Assembly (NCBI RefSeq): GCF_012935325.2
Contig: NZ_JABBYG020000001.1
Location: 186,001 to 250,000, forward strand
DNA length: 64,000 bases
DNA from: Paenibacillus sp. PL91
GTDB lineage: Bacteria; Bacillota; Bacilli; Paenibacillales; Paenibacillaceae
Reading direction: 5' to 3'
The notes beneath the pieces are model-generated. The model did not search any database, was not told where the DNA came from, and saw nothing but the letters and a program-made list of their open reading frames with translations. This document shows, piece by piece, positions 17,075 to 26,294 of this stretch; the stretch's first letter is position 1; the number at the start of each line of letters is the position of its first letter. The position numbers were made by a program, and so were the translations under genes.

Positions 17075-17103
17075 GTATGAAAAAAGACCATCTGCGAACA
17101 ATA
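17075..17103 (+). promoter_or_regulatory. candidate forespore (sigma-F/sigma-G) promoter of gpr
   Basis: GTATG (17075-17079) resembles the GTATA -35. GCGAACAATA (17094-17103) matches the GG-N2-A-N-A-N-T -10 except at one base, with a 14-base gap (15 is usual). In B. subtilis gpr is read by forespore sigma factors. The match is imperfect. Confidence 0.35.
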
Positions 17104-17137
17104 ACGTTAGAACATCCGTATGAAGGGAGAATGAGCA

Positions 17138-18145
17138 GTGGAAAACGAGCTTGATTTGCAGAAATACAATGTTAGAACCGATTTGGCGCTTGAGGCCAAG
17201 GAGATGGCAGAAGCGCCAAACGGCGGGCCAATACCAGGCATTCAATCGGAAACAACAGAGGATAACGGCATTACCATTACACAGCTCCAAGTGCAAAATG
17301 AGCAGGGCTCGCAGGCAATCGGCAAAATGCAGGGGAATTATGTGACCATCGAGGTGCCGGGTCTGCGAAATGGCGATACAGGCCTTCAGGACCGTGTGGC
17401 GACGCAATTTGCCAAGCATTTTGAAGCCTTTCTTGAACGTTTGTCAATCAGCAAGACGGCTCGCGTTCTCATTGTCGGCTTGGGCAACTGGAATGTTACG
17501 CCGGACGCGCTCGGGCCCATCGTCGTAGAAAACGTAATGGTAACGCGCCATTATTTTGAGCTTATGCCTGATCAAGTCGCACCCGGCTACCGGCCAGTAA
17601 GCGCAGTTGCGCCAGGGGTGCTTGGCATAACGGGAATAGAGTCCAGTGAAATTGTACACGGCATCGTAGAAAAAACGAAGCCGGATCTTGTCATTGCGAT
17701 AGATGCGCTTGCCTCCAAAGCGGTAGAGCGCGTCAATACGACGATCCAAATCGCGGATACGGGCATTCATCCTGGCTCTGGCATCGGCAATAAACGCAAA
17801 GGGCTGACACGGGAGATTTTAGGCGTGCCCGTCATTGCGATCGGCGTTCCAACTGTTGTGTACGCCTCGACGATTGTCAATAACACGCTGGAAATGATGA
17901 GCAGCCACTTCAAGCAGCAAAGCGCCAATTCCGATCAAATTATGGGCCTTGTGAATCAGATGGAGGAGAACGAGCGCTTGCAGCTTGTTAGAGAGGTGCT
18001 GAGCCCGCTCGGTCATGATCTACTTGTTACGCCGAAAGAAATTGACGAATTTATTGAGGATATTGCCAACATTATTGCTAGCGGACTTAACGCTTCGCTG
18101 CACGAAGCCGTTGATACAAGCAATGTAGCAGCCTACACCCATTAA
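17138..18145 (+). CDS. gpr: germination protease (GPR)
   Basis: GPR is the aspartic-type endopeptidase that degrades small acid-soluble spore proteins when spores germinate. It is made in the forespore as an inactive zymogen. The 335 residues begin with the short propeptide region, ELDLQKYNVRTDLALEAKEM, where RTDLA marks the processing area. The core contains VLIVGLGNWNVTPDALGP and APGVLGITGIES. Further on, IAIDALASKAVERVNTTIQI is followed by D-T-G-I-x-P-G-S-G-I-G-N-K-R, strongly conserved in the family. The start is GTG 17138 after GAAGGGAG; the ATG at 17131 is out of frame. spoIIP follows after a terminator hairpin. Confidence 0.97.
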   Translation: MENELDLQKYNVRTDLALEAKEMAEAPNGGPIPGIQSETTEDNGITITQLQVQNEQGSQAIGKMQGNYVTIEVPGLRNGDTGLQDRVATQFAKHFEAFLERLSISKTARVLIVGLGNWNVTPDALGPIVVENVMVTRHYFELMPDQVAPGYRPVSAVAPGVLGITGIESSEIVHGIVEKTKPDLVIAIDALASKAVERVNTTIQIADTGIHPGSGIGNKRKGLTREILGVPVIAIGVPTVVYASTIVNNTLEMMSSHFKQQSANSDQIMGLVNQMEENERLQLVREVLSPLGHDLLVTPKEIDEFIEDIANIIASGLNASLHEAVDTSNVAAYTH

Positions 18146-18170
18146 GCGCAAGCCATTCATATCTCCACCG

Positions 18171-18217
18171 AGGAGCTGTCTCTCGAGGTTATCGACCTCG
18201 AAGATCAGCTCCTTTTT
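18171..18217 (+). terminator. terminator after gpr
   Basis: AGGAGCTG (18171-18178) pairs with CAGCTCCT, and an inner CGAGGT/ACCTCG helix is present. A run of seven T follows, to about 18219. Confidence 0.85.
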
Positions 18218-18441
18218 TTGCACCGCGGAATGGTTCCTGTTTAGTAGATTAGGTCTAGAAAACAGACTTATGGTTGAGCGCGCCCTTCAGAACGCCCTCC
18301 GCTCGGCACTCTATTTTTCAACGAGCAAACTCTATTATAAACGAATCTTTCACATTCATAAGGTTCTATGAACTCTATCACTCTCATAGTTTAGTAGTAA
18401 CAAAAGCCACTGGTGCAAAGAAGCGGGAGGTATCAAAGCCA

Positions 18442-19689
18442 ATGAAACGAAGAATTATGCTGCTGGATATCGGAAGAGAAAGTAAACGGATGAGACAATT
18501 GCTAGTAACGGGACGTACGTTCGCGTTGCTCTCTTTTTGCTCCATGCTGTTTTTTGTCGTGCTGGGCGTTGCGGGAATGGCGCATAAGCAAACGACTGCA
18601 TCGCCGGTTAATTCGATGAAAGGATTCGCTGCTGCTGTATCCAGCGGATTTTTTGGGGATATGCTAGAGATGGAGATGCCTGCGTTTCAAAGCAGCAAAG
18701 AAACCGAATCGTTTACTTCAAAGCAAATAAGCGCGCTTTTGATGCGAGCATTAACGGATATCAATCCGAATGATCCGAAAAGCCTGCTTGCAGGCGAGCT
18801 GCCGGGCATGAGCGCGAACGACGCTTTTCTCATACGCAAAGGCATTGGCACAGATACGGATGTGGGGCCGGAGGACAATGCGCCAATTACATATGATCCG
18901 ATAGGCGGTCTTCACGAGGGAGACGGGACCGATGTAACGGACGAGACTGTGAATGACCCGGAACCGCAGCCTACCGAGGCAAACGAGCCAGATGGAACAG
19001 TCGATAACGGCGAGCCGGTGAAACCGACAACAGGCGGATCGAAGGTAGCCTTTATTTATCACTCCCATAATCGGGAATCTTGGTATCCCGTGCTGACGGA
19101 TAAATCAAAGGACCCGAACTCAAGCACAAAAAATATAACGCTAGTTGGCAAGCGGCTTGCGCAAAAGCTGGAGGAGAACGGTGTCGGAGCGCAGCATTCC
19201 AATACAGACTATCCGACCGCTATAAAAGATTACAGATGGGAATTATCCTATAAATATTCGATGAAAACGGTGAAGGAAGCGATTGCGAGCAGCAAGGAAT
19301 TGAAGTTTTTCTTCGATCTCCACCGCGATTCCCAGAAACGTAAATTTACGACGGTCGATATTAATGGAAAAAGCTACGCGCAGGTTTATTTCATCATTGG
19401 TCATAAAAACCCGAATTGGGAGAAAAACGAAGCGTTCGCAACTAAAATTCATGAGGCGCTTGATAAGCAATATCCAGGCATTTCGCGCGGCATTTGGGGC
19501 AAGACGGCCGCTTCGGGAAATGCGGAATATAATCAGTCGCTTGCAGCAGACAGCGTATTGATCGAGGTTGGGGGCGTAGACAATACGCTGGAGGAATGTT
19601 ACCGCACAGCGGATGCGCTTGCGGAAGTCATTTCGGATTTGTATTGGGCTGAGGAGAAAGCTTCAACAAGCAAGGGCGATGCGAGCTAG
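18442..19689 (+). CDS. spoIIP: stage II sporulation protein P
   Basis: SpoIIP is the peptidoglycan amidase/endopeptidase of the SpoIID-SpoIIM-SpoIIP machine that drives engulfment in the mother cell. The 415 residues have one N-terminal membrane segment (about 29-50, FALLSFCSMLFFVVLGVAGM) and a variable acidic linker (about 150-195). The catalytic domain shows VAFIYHSHNRESW (metal ligands H and E near residues 207-212), FFFDLHRDS, and the C-terminal SVLIEVGGVDNTLEE. ATG 18442 is chosen because GGGAGG precedes it; the frame runs open upstream to 18274 without a ribosome binding site. I see no clear sigma-E promoter in the 220 bases before it. The neighbours gpr and the yqxA-like gene match the Bacillus order. 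Confidence 0.96.
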   Translation: MKRRIMLLDIGRESKRMRQLLVTGRTFALLSFCSMLFFVVLGVAGMAHKQTTASPVNSMKGFAAAVSSGFFGDMLEMEMPAFQSSKETESFTSKQISALLMRALTDINPNDPKSLLAGELPGMSANDAFLIRKGIGTDTDVGPEDNAPITYDPIGGLHEGDGTDVTDETVNDPEPQPTEANEPDGTVDNGEPVKPTTGGSKVAFIYHSHNRESWYPVLTDKSKDPNSSTKNITLVGKRLAQKLEENGVGAQHSNTDYPTAIKDYRWELSYKYSMKTVKEAIASSKELKFFFDLHRDSQKRKFTTVDINGKSYAQVYFIIGHKNPNWEKNEAFATKIHEALDKQYPGISRGIWGKTAASGNAEYNQSLAADSVLIEVGGVDNTLEECYRTADALAEVISDLYWAEEKASTSKGDAS

Positions 19690-19726
19690 CGATTAACATT
19701 TTGCCAAAGAGAGGAACGATGTACAT

Positions 19727-20164
19727 ATGAAACGAAATACGCTGAAATGGGTATTGCTCGGCGGTGTCATCGCGATTATCGTCATGTACGGCATCGATAT
19801 GTCTTCCGCGGGCATTGAGCGTATTTACGGCCCAATGGAAGGCGGAAACGAATATACCGAGAATGTTCAGCCGGAGGAGAAGGCTGACCCGGTTAAAGAG
19901 CTCGCGACTGTACAGCAGCAAAAAATTGCCCAGCTCGAGAAGGAGCTTGAGGAGCTGAAGCGGCTTGCAGCTAAGGGAGCTGAAAATGCTTCTGAGCATG
20001 ATGAAGGCTTGCCGGTTGAAAACGAACGGTTGCCGGGTGTACCGCTTGAAAACGAACAGCCGGCCGTTAACCGGATCGCTGATTCGACGTCCGGTTTGCT
20101 CCAAAATATGTCAAGCGAAGGCATTCGAATGGTCGTATCGATATTTGACGGCTTAACCAAGTGA
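19727..20164 (+). CDS. YqxA-like membrane protein (DUF3679-type), 145 aa
   Basis: This small protein sits between spoIIP and lepA, where B. subtilis has yqxA. Its N-terminus (LKWVLLGGVIAIIVMYGIDM, then SSAGIERIYGPMEG) looks like the DUF3679 pattern of one membrane helix followed by a short amphipathic part. Beyond residue 55 it differs: a heptad-rich coiled coil (about 58-85, VKELATVQQQKIAQLEKELE) and a short internal duplication (PVENERLPG / PLENEQPAV). A C-terminal helix comes last. The start ATG 19727 follows GAGG at 12 bases. Function is unknown; the genomic position suggests a sporulation link. The family assignment is by position and N-terminal pattern only. Confidence 0.7.
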   Translation: MKRNTLKWVLLGGVIAIIVMYGIDMSSAGIERIYGPMEGGNEYTENVQPEEKADPVKELATVQQQKIAQLEKELEELKRLAAKGAENASEHDEGLPVENERLPGVPLENEQPAVNRIADSTSGLLQNMSSEGIRMVVSIFDGLTK

Positions 20165-20244
20165 TAATGAACATTGCTGGTCTTCTCCTTAACTGATATA
20201 ATAGGAGGAATGATTAGCATTATTGGAAATTGTGGGGGTTAGGC

Positions 20245-22062
20245 ATGACTGACGTACGTGACCGGCAAAAGAGAATTAGGAATTTTTCCATTATCGCGCA
20301 TATAGACCACGGAAAATCAACGCTTGCTGACCGGATATTAGAATTTACCGGCGCTTTGACATCCCGCGAGATGCAGGAGCAGGTTCTTGACCAAATGGAT
20401 TTGGAGCGGGAACGCGGAATAACCATTAAGCTGCAAGCGGTTCGATTGGCTTATACGGCAGATGATGGCGTGGAGTATATACTGAACTTGATCGATACGC
20501 CAGGACACGTCGACTTTACATACGAGGTCTCTCGCTCGCTGGCAGCTTGCGAAGGCGCTTTGCTCGTAGTTGATGCTGCGCAAGGTATCGAAGCGCAGAC
20601 GCTTGCCAACGTATACTTGGCACTGGACAACAATTTGGAGATCGTTCCCGTCATCAACAAAATCGATTTGCCCAGCGCAGAGCCTGAACGGGTGAAGCAG
20701 GAGATCGAAGATGTCATAGGACTTGATGCAAGCGACGCGGTTCTTGCTTCGGCTAAAGCCGGCATCGGCATCAAAGAAATATTGGAACAAGTAGTGGCCA
20801 AGATGCCATCGCCGACTGGCGATCCGGACGAGCCGCTTAAAGCGCTTATTTTCGACTCCCATTACGATCCATACAAAGGCGTTATCGTCTATGTGCGGGT
20901 AATGGACGGAAGCATTAAAGCGGGCAAAAAAATTCGCTTCATGGCAACGGGAGCAGAATTTGAGGTTATCGAGGTTGGAGCCTTCATGCCGCGCATGTCG
21001 ATTGTGAAGGAGCTTGCGGTAGGCGACGTTGGTTTTGTTGTAGCCGGTATCAAGAACGTGAAGGATACGCGCGTCGGTGACACCGTTACGGAAGCGAAGC
21101 GGCCTGCGCCGGAGCGTCTGCCAGGCTACCGCCAAATCAATCCGATGGTATTCTGCGGATTGTATCCGATCGAAACACAGGATTATAACGATTTGCGCGA
21201 GGCGCTTGAGAAGCTTGAGCTTAACGATGCATCACTTCGATATGAGCCGGAGTCGTCTACTGCCCTAGGTTTTGGTTTCCGCTGCGGATTCCTTGGCTTG
21301 CTGCATATGGAAATCATTCAAGAGCGAATTGAACGGGAATTCAACATTCCGCTCATTACAACAGCACCAAGCGTTATCTACAAAATAACGCTGACGAATG
21401 GCGAAACCATGGAGATCGATAATCCATCGAACTACCCGGAAGCCGGCAAGCTTGACTTTGTCGAAGAGCCTTTTGTGAAGGCGGCAATTATTGTACCGAA
21501 TGATTATGTCGGTGCGATTATGGAGCTTTGCCAGAACAAACGCGGCGAATTCGTTAATATGGAATATTTGGACACGAATCGCGTTACGATTACGTACCAA
21601 GTGCCGCTGTCGGAGATCGTATACGATTTCTTCGATCAGCTCAAATCGAGCACGAAGGGTTATGCTTCGTTCGATTACGAGGTAACCGGCTACCGTAGAT
21701 CCAATTTGGTCAAAATGGACATTATGCTTAACAACGAGCAGGTTGATGCCTTGTCAGTTATCGTTCACCGCGACCGTGCATACCAGCGCGGCAAAGTGAT
21801 TTGCGAGAAGCTGAAAGAGCTGATACCGCGTCAAATGTTCGAGGTTCCGATTCAGGCATCCATCGGCAACAAGGTTATTTCTCGTGAGACGGTTAAAGCG
21901 ATGCGCAAAAACGTTCTTGCCAAATGCTACGGCGGTGACATCAGCCGGAAGCGTAAGCTGCTTGAGAAGCAGAAGGAAGGCAAGAAGCGGATGAAGCAGG
22001 TAGGCAGTGTAGAGGTGCCGCAGGAAGCGTTCATGGCGGTGCTCAAAATCGGCGAGGATTAA
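20245..22062 (+). CDS. lepA: elongation factor 4 (LepA)
   Basis: LepA/EF4 is a ribosome-associated GTPase that promotes back-translocation and helps 30S assembly. The 605 residues carry all G motifs: AHIDHGKST, the switch region with [15 protein letters not shown], and NKIDLPSA. The LepA-specific C-terminal domain replaces domain IV of EF-G and ends in [19 protein letters not shown]. The start is ATG 20245 after GGGGGTT; the TTG at 20230 is too far upstream. The gene follows the yqxA-like gene by 80 bases and is followed by its own terminator, so hemW is probably separate. Confidence 0.98.
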   Translation: MTDVRDRQKRIRNFSIIAHIDHGKSTLADRILEFTGALTSREMQEQVLDQMDLERERGITIKLQAVRLAYTADDGVEYILNLIDTPGHVDFTYEVSRSLAACEGALLVVDAAQGIEAQTLANVYLALDNNLEIVPVINKIDLPSAEPERVKQEIEDVIGLDASDAVLASAKAGIGIKEILEQVVAKMPSPTGDPDEPLKALIFDSHYDPYKGVIVYVRVMDGSIKAGKKIRFMATGAEFEVIEVGAFMPRMSIVKELAVGDVGFVVAGIKNVKDTRVGDTVTEAKRPAPERLPGYRQINPMVFCGLYPIETQDYNDLREALEKLELNDASLRYEPESSTALGFGFRCGFLGLLHMEIIQERIEREFNIPLITTAPSVIYKITLTNGETMEIDNPSNYPEAGKLDFVEEPFVKAAIIVPNDYVGAIMELCQNKRGEFVNMEYLDTNRVTITYQVPLSEIVYDFFDQLKSSTKGYASFDYEVTGYRRSNLVKMDIMLNNEQVDALSVIVHRDRAYQRGKVICEKLKELIPRQMFEVPIQASIGNKVISRETVKAMRKNVLAKCYGGDISRKRKLLEKQKEGKKRMKQVGSVEVPQEAFMAVLKIGED

Positions 22063-22075
22063 GACGTACGAGGAT

Positions 22076-22103
22076 GAGGGAGGGCGCTGCTCTCCCTCTT
22101 TTC
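22076..22103 (+). terminator. terminator after lepA
   Basis: GAGGGAG (22076-22082) pairs with CTCCCTC (22092-22098), then TTTTC. Confidence 0.65.
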
Positions 22104-22203
22104 TATTGCAAGGGGAAGAAATTACGAATTATATTTTCAATGCGAAACGCAAAGCCGCGCAAGATCGGTATTAGCCGTTTGCGCTTGAAGGAGAATGCTA
22201 ACG

Positions 22204-23373
22204 ATGACTATAACGCAATCACCGCGCGCTTTATATATACACATCCCTTTTTGTACAAACAAATGTCACTATTGCGATTTTACTTCATATGTATTGAAAG
22301 GGCAGCCGGTCGACCAGTACCTGGATGCGCTGGAGCTGGAAATGCAGCGTACGGTTGCGCAATGGCCGCCAGTAGAAATCGACACTGTTTTTGTCGGAGG
22401 CGGCACGCCAACCGTATTGACTCCGCCGCAGATGGAAAGATTTCTGAAGGCTGTTCAGACCTATTTTCCGCTGGCGCCGAATGTGGAATTTACGATGGAA
22501 GCGAATCCGGGAACGACGGATATTGATAAGCTGACAGCGATGAAGGCAGGCGGCGTAAATCGGATCAGCTTCGGGGTTCAGTCCTTTGATAACGGATTGC
22601 TTGAGCGGATCGGCCGTATACACAACGTTGACGATGTTTATCGCAGCATCGAAAACGCTCGTACAGTAGGCTTCACCAATTTGTCAATCGATTTAATGTT
22701 TGGCTTGCCCGGTCAGACGGTTGAGCTCTTGCGTGACAGCGTTAGCCGTGCAATGGAGCTAGGACTGCCACACTACTCGATCTATAGCCTAAAGGTTGAA
22801 GAAAATACGCTGTTCCATAAGCTGTATGAACGCAATGAGCTGCCTTTGCCTCCGGAAGAAGAGGAGTTTAATATGTTTATATTACTGATGGACATGCTGA
22901 AGGAAAACGGCTATGCGCACTATGAAATTAGCAATTTCGCTAAGCCGGGCTATGAAAGCCGCCATAATTCCACCTATTGGCGCAACGAGCCTTATTATGG
23001 CTTGGGAGCAGGTGCTCATGGCTACACGGACCGTATGCGCCATGTCAACTTGAAGGGGATTACACCATACATTGATGCTGCAGCGGAGAAGCTTCCGCGC
23101 CTAGAAACGTTTGAGGTGCCTGAGGCGGAGGCGATGGAGGATTTGATGATGGTGGGGCTTCGGCTGCTGGAAGGGGTGCCTGCATCCCGTTTTTCTAAGC
23201 AATTCCCAGGACAAACGCTCGAAGGCAAGTTTGGCGAGATTATTGATAAGTTAACCAATGACGGCCTGCTAGAGTCGGAGCAAACCGAGGGTGATACGAT
23301 TTACCGTCTGACGGATAAAGGCGTGCTTCTCGGGAATGAAGTGTTTGGTGCTTTTATCGGATATAACAGCTAA
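22204..23373 (+). CDS. hemW: HemW, radical SAM heme chaperone
   Basis: This 389-residue radical SAM protein belongs to the HemN/HemW family. The [4Fe-4S] motif is C-x3-C-x2-C followed by phenylalanine (CTNKCHYCDF). HemN coproporphyrinogen dehydrogenases have a further cysteine there, so HemW is the better call. The SAM-binding GGGTPT is present, as are ANPGT and RISFGVQSFD. The C-terminal HemN-type domain has YGLGAGAHGY and ends normally. HemW binds heme and is thought to pass it to respiratory enzymes. ATG 22204 lies ten bases after AAGGAG; ATG 22195 is only a base or two from it and is less likely. In Bacillus the gene (often named hemN) also precedes hrcA. Confidence 0.94.
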   Translation: MTITQSPRALYIHIPFCTNKCHYCDFTSYVLKGQPVDQYLDALELEMQRTVAQWPPVEIDTVFVGGGTPTVLTPPQMERFLKAVQTYFPLAPNVEFTMEANPGTTDIDKLTAMKAGGVNRISFGVQSFDNGLLERIGRIHNVDDVYRSIENARTVGFTNLSIDLMFGLPGQTVELLRDSVSRAMELGLPHYSIYSLKVEENTLFHKLYERNELPLPPEEEEFNMFILLMDMLKENGYAHYEISNFAKPGYESRHNSTYWRNEPYYGLGAGAHGYTDRMRHVNLKGITPYIDAAAEKLPRLETFEVPEAEAMEDLMMVGLRLLEGVPASRFSKQFPGQTLEGKFGEIIDKLTNDGLLESEQTEGDTIYRLTDKGVLLGNEVFGAFIGYNS

Positions 23374-23456
23374 AATACTCTTGAGAAAATATTCAATCTA
23401 GTGTATATTTATTCATATTGATTTTGAACTTGCACCGGGTGGAGGCGAAGGCACAA

Positions 23457-23927
23457 ATGCAGGCATTGCAGGTCGTATGTAGAAAAGCGACATCAAGCGA
23501 TATCGAGACATTATTTCAGTTAATTAAAGGTTATGCCGAGAAAGGCATTATGCTGCCTCGCACTCGGGAAGCGCTCGAATATATGATAGATACATTCGTC
23601 GTAGCGGAGATTGGGGACGAGGTTGTAGGCTGCGGTTCCCTTACCAGACTAGGCCAGGATCTAGTAGAGATCCGGTCGCTAGGCATGTCTGAGGGATACA
23701 AAGGCGTCGGAATCGGGAGCAAGCTGGTTGAGGCTTTGATCGAACAGGCTAGAGAGCAGCAAATTCCGAAGATTATGGCTTTAACTTATGCCGTATCCTT
23801 TTTTGAGAAAAATGGATTCAAGGTTGTAGACAAGGAAATATTCCCTGAAAAGGTTTGGAAGGATTGCGTCAACTGTCCAAAACAGCTCGCTTGCGACGAA
23901 ATCGCTGTATTAAAGATGCTGTTCTAA
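23457..23927 (+). CDS. N-acetyltransferase, short N-acetylglutamate synthase-like
   Basis: A 156-residue GNAT protein with the arrangement of the short ArgA-like group. An N-terminal R-x-A-T-x-x-D-I-x-x-L-x-x-L-I is followed by KGIMLPRTREALEYMI. The acetyl-CoA loop lies in GYKGVGIGSKLVEALIE, and a C-terminal cysteine pair region (KDCVNCPKQLACDE) completes it. Proteins of this group can acetylate glutamate for arginine synthesis, but many members are uncharacterised. ATG 23457 has GGAGG at 11 bases; the frame opens further upstream through TTG codons without a ribosome binding site. No arginine genes are nearby, so its role is inferred from the family only. Confidence 0.8.
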   Translation: MQALQVVCRKATSSDIETLFQLIKGYAEKGIMLPRTREALEYMIDTFVVAEIGDEVVGCGSLTRLGQDLVEIRSLGMSEGYKGVGIGSKLVEALIEQAREQQIPKIMALTYAVSFFEKNGFKVVDKEIFPEKVWKDCVNCPKQLACDEIAVLKMLF

Positions 23928-23964
23928 ATCTAGATCGGGTATAAGAAGCTTCATTCGGCTGAAA

Positions 23965-24019
23965 AATAAAACCACTCTCCTTTAGCGATTGCTTATGGCT
24001 AAGGGGTAGTGGTTTTATG
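23965..24019 (+). terminator. terminator after the GNAT gene
   Basis: ATAAAACCACT (23967-23977) pairs with AGTGGTTTTAT (24008-24018), with a partly paired TTAGC/GGCTAA interior. Confidence 0.65.
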
Positions 24020-24128
24020 CGGCATATAGGGCATTTAGGCACTTTGTCCGAACTCGTTGATAGTAATGCCGTGCGTTTTGGTATATAGTCAAGGTAGATG
24101 TTTATTGTTATATAGAGGAGAAATAAAA

Positions 24129-24404
24129 ATGAGCCAAAGAAAAGATCAAATCGTAGCAGTAGAAGATAAGCTCAAGCATGTCACGACGGTGCTGCTTAAA
24201 AAATGGGCAGGATTAAGCGGTTTTTATGGTTTTAAAGCGATGGAGTTCGACGAAGTGTTTGCTTTGCTAAATACGAATGGCTGGAAAGTAACGATAGATG
24301 ACTCCGTTTCTCCGAATCGAATTGTCGAATTATATCAAGGCGACAACCGAGTCAGAAGAGAGAAGTTTGCAGTCGATGAAGCAGGCAGAGTGCATAAAGT
24401 ATAA
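24129..24404 (+). CDS. hypothetical protein, 91 aa
   Basis: I do not recognise this family. The small soluble protein starts at ATG 24129 after GAGGAGAAAT. It has a charged amphipathic N-terminal helix (RKDQIVAVEDKLKHVTTVLLKKWAGL). An alpha/beta part follows (GFKAMEFDEVFALLNTNGWKV), then an ending of alternating strands (RIVELYQGDNRVRREKFAVD). It has no cysteines, signal peptide or membrane segment. It lies just upstream of the heat-shock operon but is separated from it by a long hairpin. Confidence 0.7.
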   Translation: MSQRKDQIVAVEDKLKHVTTVLLKKWAGLSGFYGFKAMEFDEVFALLNTNGWKVTIDDSVSPNRIVELYQGDNRVRREKFAVDEAGRVHKV

Positions 24405-24427
24405 TGCGGTGATTAGAAAATAGGGCA

Positions 24428-24478
24428 CAAAAATGCCGAACCGACTTGACAATCGACAAGCTGGTTTGGTATTTTTGT
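24428..24478. terminator. long hairpin upstream of hrcA
   Basis: AAAAATGCCGAACC (24430-24443) pairs with GGTTTGGTATTTTT (24463-24476) through 12 Watson-Crick and two G-U pairs. An inner CTTG/CAAG helix adds to it. It ends in a T-run and looks like the terminator of the 91-residue gene, but the hrcA promoter is embedded in it. Confidence 0.65.
24446..24475 (+). promoter_or_regulatory. candidate hrcA promoter
   Basis: TTGACA (24446-24451) is perfect and TATTTT (24470-24475) is a fair -10 at 18 bases. The CIRCE operator begins 12 bases later, the normal arrangement for HrcA control. Confidence 0.5.
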
Positions 24479-24486
24479 AGTAATGA

Positions 24487-24513
24487 TTAGCACTCGATTG
24501 TATTGAGTGCTAA
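24487..24513. promoter_or_regulatory. CIRCE operator
   Basis: A perfect TTAGCACTC-N9-GAGTGCTAA is present (arms 24487-24495 and 24505-24513). It is the binding site of the HrcA repressor encoded just downstream. Confidence 0.97.
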
Positions 24514-24563
24514 CGATGGTAAACCGAAATAACGGATTTAACAATTACGTAGGGGGAATTCGA

Positions 24564-25589
24564 ATGCTGACGGAACGACAACGGATGATTTTGCATGCAA
24601 TAGTGGATGATTATATTCGCTCGGCTGAACCGGTCGGCTCACGCAGTATTTCGAAGCGCGGCGACGTTGGCTTCAGTCCGGCGACTATCCGGAATGAAAT
24701 GGCGGATCTTGAGGAGCTTGGCTTCTTAGAGCAGCCGCATACGTCAGCAGGGCGTGTCCCATCCACGAAAGGCTACCGTTATTATGTCGACCATTTAGTA
24801 AAGCTTAATGAAGTGGATGAGAACGACATTGGCATGGTCCGCTCTTTCGTTACGGACAAAATGAATCAAATGGAGCAGGTTATTCAGCAAACCGCGATGA
24901 TCCTGTCTAATTTGACCAATTATACATCCATTTTGCTTGGACCGGAAATGTTCAGCACGTCACTTAAGCATTTTGGACTAGTGCCGCTGGATCAAACATC
25001 GGCAGTCGCCATTATCGTGACGAACACCGGACATGTTGAGAATCGGACGATTTCGATTCCGGAAGGCCTCAAAATGGCGGATATGGAAAAGGTCGTTAAC
25101 ATTTTGAACACGAGACTCGTTGGCGTTCCGCTAATTCGTCTAAGGTCGAAGCTTTACACTGAAGTTGGGCAAGAGCTTGAGCGGCATGTTGATCATTATG
25201 AACAGCTGCTTCAGGTGCTGGATCATGCGCTGCAGAATGAGGATGAACATCGGATATTCCTCGGCGGTACAACAAATATGCTGACGCAGCCTGAATTTAA
25301 AGATGTTGATAAAGTGAAGACGATTTTGGATTTGCTTGACGAGACACCAGCCATTATGAAAATGTTTACCGGCCTTCCGTCAGGTATACAAGTGCGTATC
25401 GGGACAGAAAATGACCATAAGGCAATTAGCGATTGCAGTCTCATAACAGCAACCTATGCCATTGATGGCCAATCGCTGGGAACGATCGGCATTCTAGGAC
25501 CAACACGAATGGAATACGGCAAAGTCATTAGCCTGTTGGATATTATATCCAAGGATATGGCGGTTCTTCTAAGCCGCTGGTATAAATAG
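24564..25589 (+). CDS. hrcA: heat-inducible transcription repressor HrcA
   Basis: HrcA represses the dnaK and groE operons by binding CIRCE; its folding depends on GroEL. The 341 residues have an N-terminal winged helix (MLTERQRMILHAIVDDYIRS, then A-E-P-V-G-S-R-x-I-S and FSPATIRNEMADLEELGFLE). The conserved QPHTSAGRVPSTKGYRYYVD follows. The C-terminal GAF-like effector domain ends in GPTRMEYGKVISLLD. ATG 24564 follows AGGGGGAA; the open frame back to 24507 crosses the operator and is not coding. It is the first gene of the hrcA-grpE-dnaK-dnaJ operon. Confidence 0.98.
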   Translation: MLTERQRMILHAIVDDYIRSAEPVGSRSISKRGDVGFSPATIRNEMADLEELGFLEQPHTSAGRVPSTKGYRYYVDHLVKLNEVDENDIGMVRSFVTDKMNQMEQVIQQTAMILSNLTNYTSILLGPEMFSTSLKHFGLVPLDQTSAVAIIVTNTGHVENRTISIPEGLKMADMEKVVNILNTRLVGVPLIRLRSKLYTEVGQELERHVDHYEQLLQVLDHALQNEDEHRIFLGGTTNMLTQPEFKDVDKVKTILDLLDETPAIMKMFTGLPSGIQVRIGTENDHKAISDCSLITATYAIDGQSLGTIGILGPTRMEYGKVISLLDIISKDMAVLLSRWYK

Positions 25590-25649
25590 TTTTATACCGA
25601 AGCTTACGATGCCAAGTTTACTTCGTAAACTTTTTAAGGAGGTGATTGC

Positions 25650-26210
25650 ATGAGTACGAAGGAGCAACAAAATGAAGCGGCTGAGGCTGTAGAAGAGGTA
25701 GTATCTGCTGAGCAATCAGAGCAGGCTCACGAGGAATCGGTAAGCGAGTCTGTAGAGGAAGATGCTCGTTATGCGGAGCTTGTGAAGCTAGCTGACGAGA
25801 ACCAGCAGCGCTTCCTGCGCGCGCAAGCGGATTTCGATAATTTCCGTCGCCGTACCTTGAAGGAAAAAGAGGAACTTGGACAATACGCATCGATGAAGCT
25901 GATCGGTCAGCTTCTGCCGGTTGTAGATAATTTTGAACGCGCAGTTGCTGCGGCGTCGGTAAATGGCGATTTTGAATCGCTGGCTAAAGGCGTGGACATG
26001 ATCTTCCGCCAGCTGGAACAAACGCTCGAGCAGGAAGGCCTTAAAGCAATGAACGTTGTTGGCGAACCGTTTAACCCTGATTTCCACCAAGCCATTATGC
26101 AGGTTGAATCTGACGAGCATGAGGAAGGCATTATCGTGGAGGAAGTGCAGAAGGGATATATTTTGAAAGATAAGGTTCTGCGTCCTGCCATGGTTAAAGT
26201 TAGCAGCTAA
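25650..26210 (+). CDS. grpE: nucleotide exchange factor GrpE
   Basis: GrpE releases ADP from DnaK and acts as a thermosensor. The 186 residues start with an acidic disordered tail (Glu-rich, about 1-45). A long coiled-coil helix follows (QQRFLRAQADFDNFRRRTLK at about 50-70), then the C-terminal beta domain with the signature NPDFHQAIMQVESDEHEEG. It ends in VLRPAMVKVS. The start ATG 25650 follows AAGGAGGTGATT. It lies 60 bases after hrcA in the same operon. Confidence 0.98.
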   Translation: MSTKEQQNEAAEAVEEVVSAEQSEQAHEESVSESVEEDARYAELVKLADENQQRFLRAQADFDNFRRRTLKEKEELGQYASMKLIGQLLPVVDNFERAVAAASVNGDFESLAKGVDMIFRQLEQTLEQEGLKAMNVVGEPFNPDFHQAIMQVESDEHEEGIIVEEVQKGYILKDKVLRPAMVKVSS

Positions 26211-26294
26211 GCCTTATGACTTCATTATATAGATAAGACAAAGAAAGCTAGCACTCGCGTTAAAATACAAATGAATGTAGGAGGAACTATAGCT

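Noticed and set aside
20338..21135. Minus-strand 265-codon open frame within lepA
   Set aside because: It is a shadow of the conserved lepA gene, with no family likeness or ribosome binding site. The same holds for the minus frames inside metY, leuS, addB and holA.
22074..22526. Open frame overlapping the 5' part of hemW in another frame
   Set aside because: It starts in the lepA terminator, has no family likeness, and hemW is certain.
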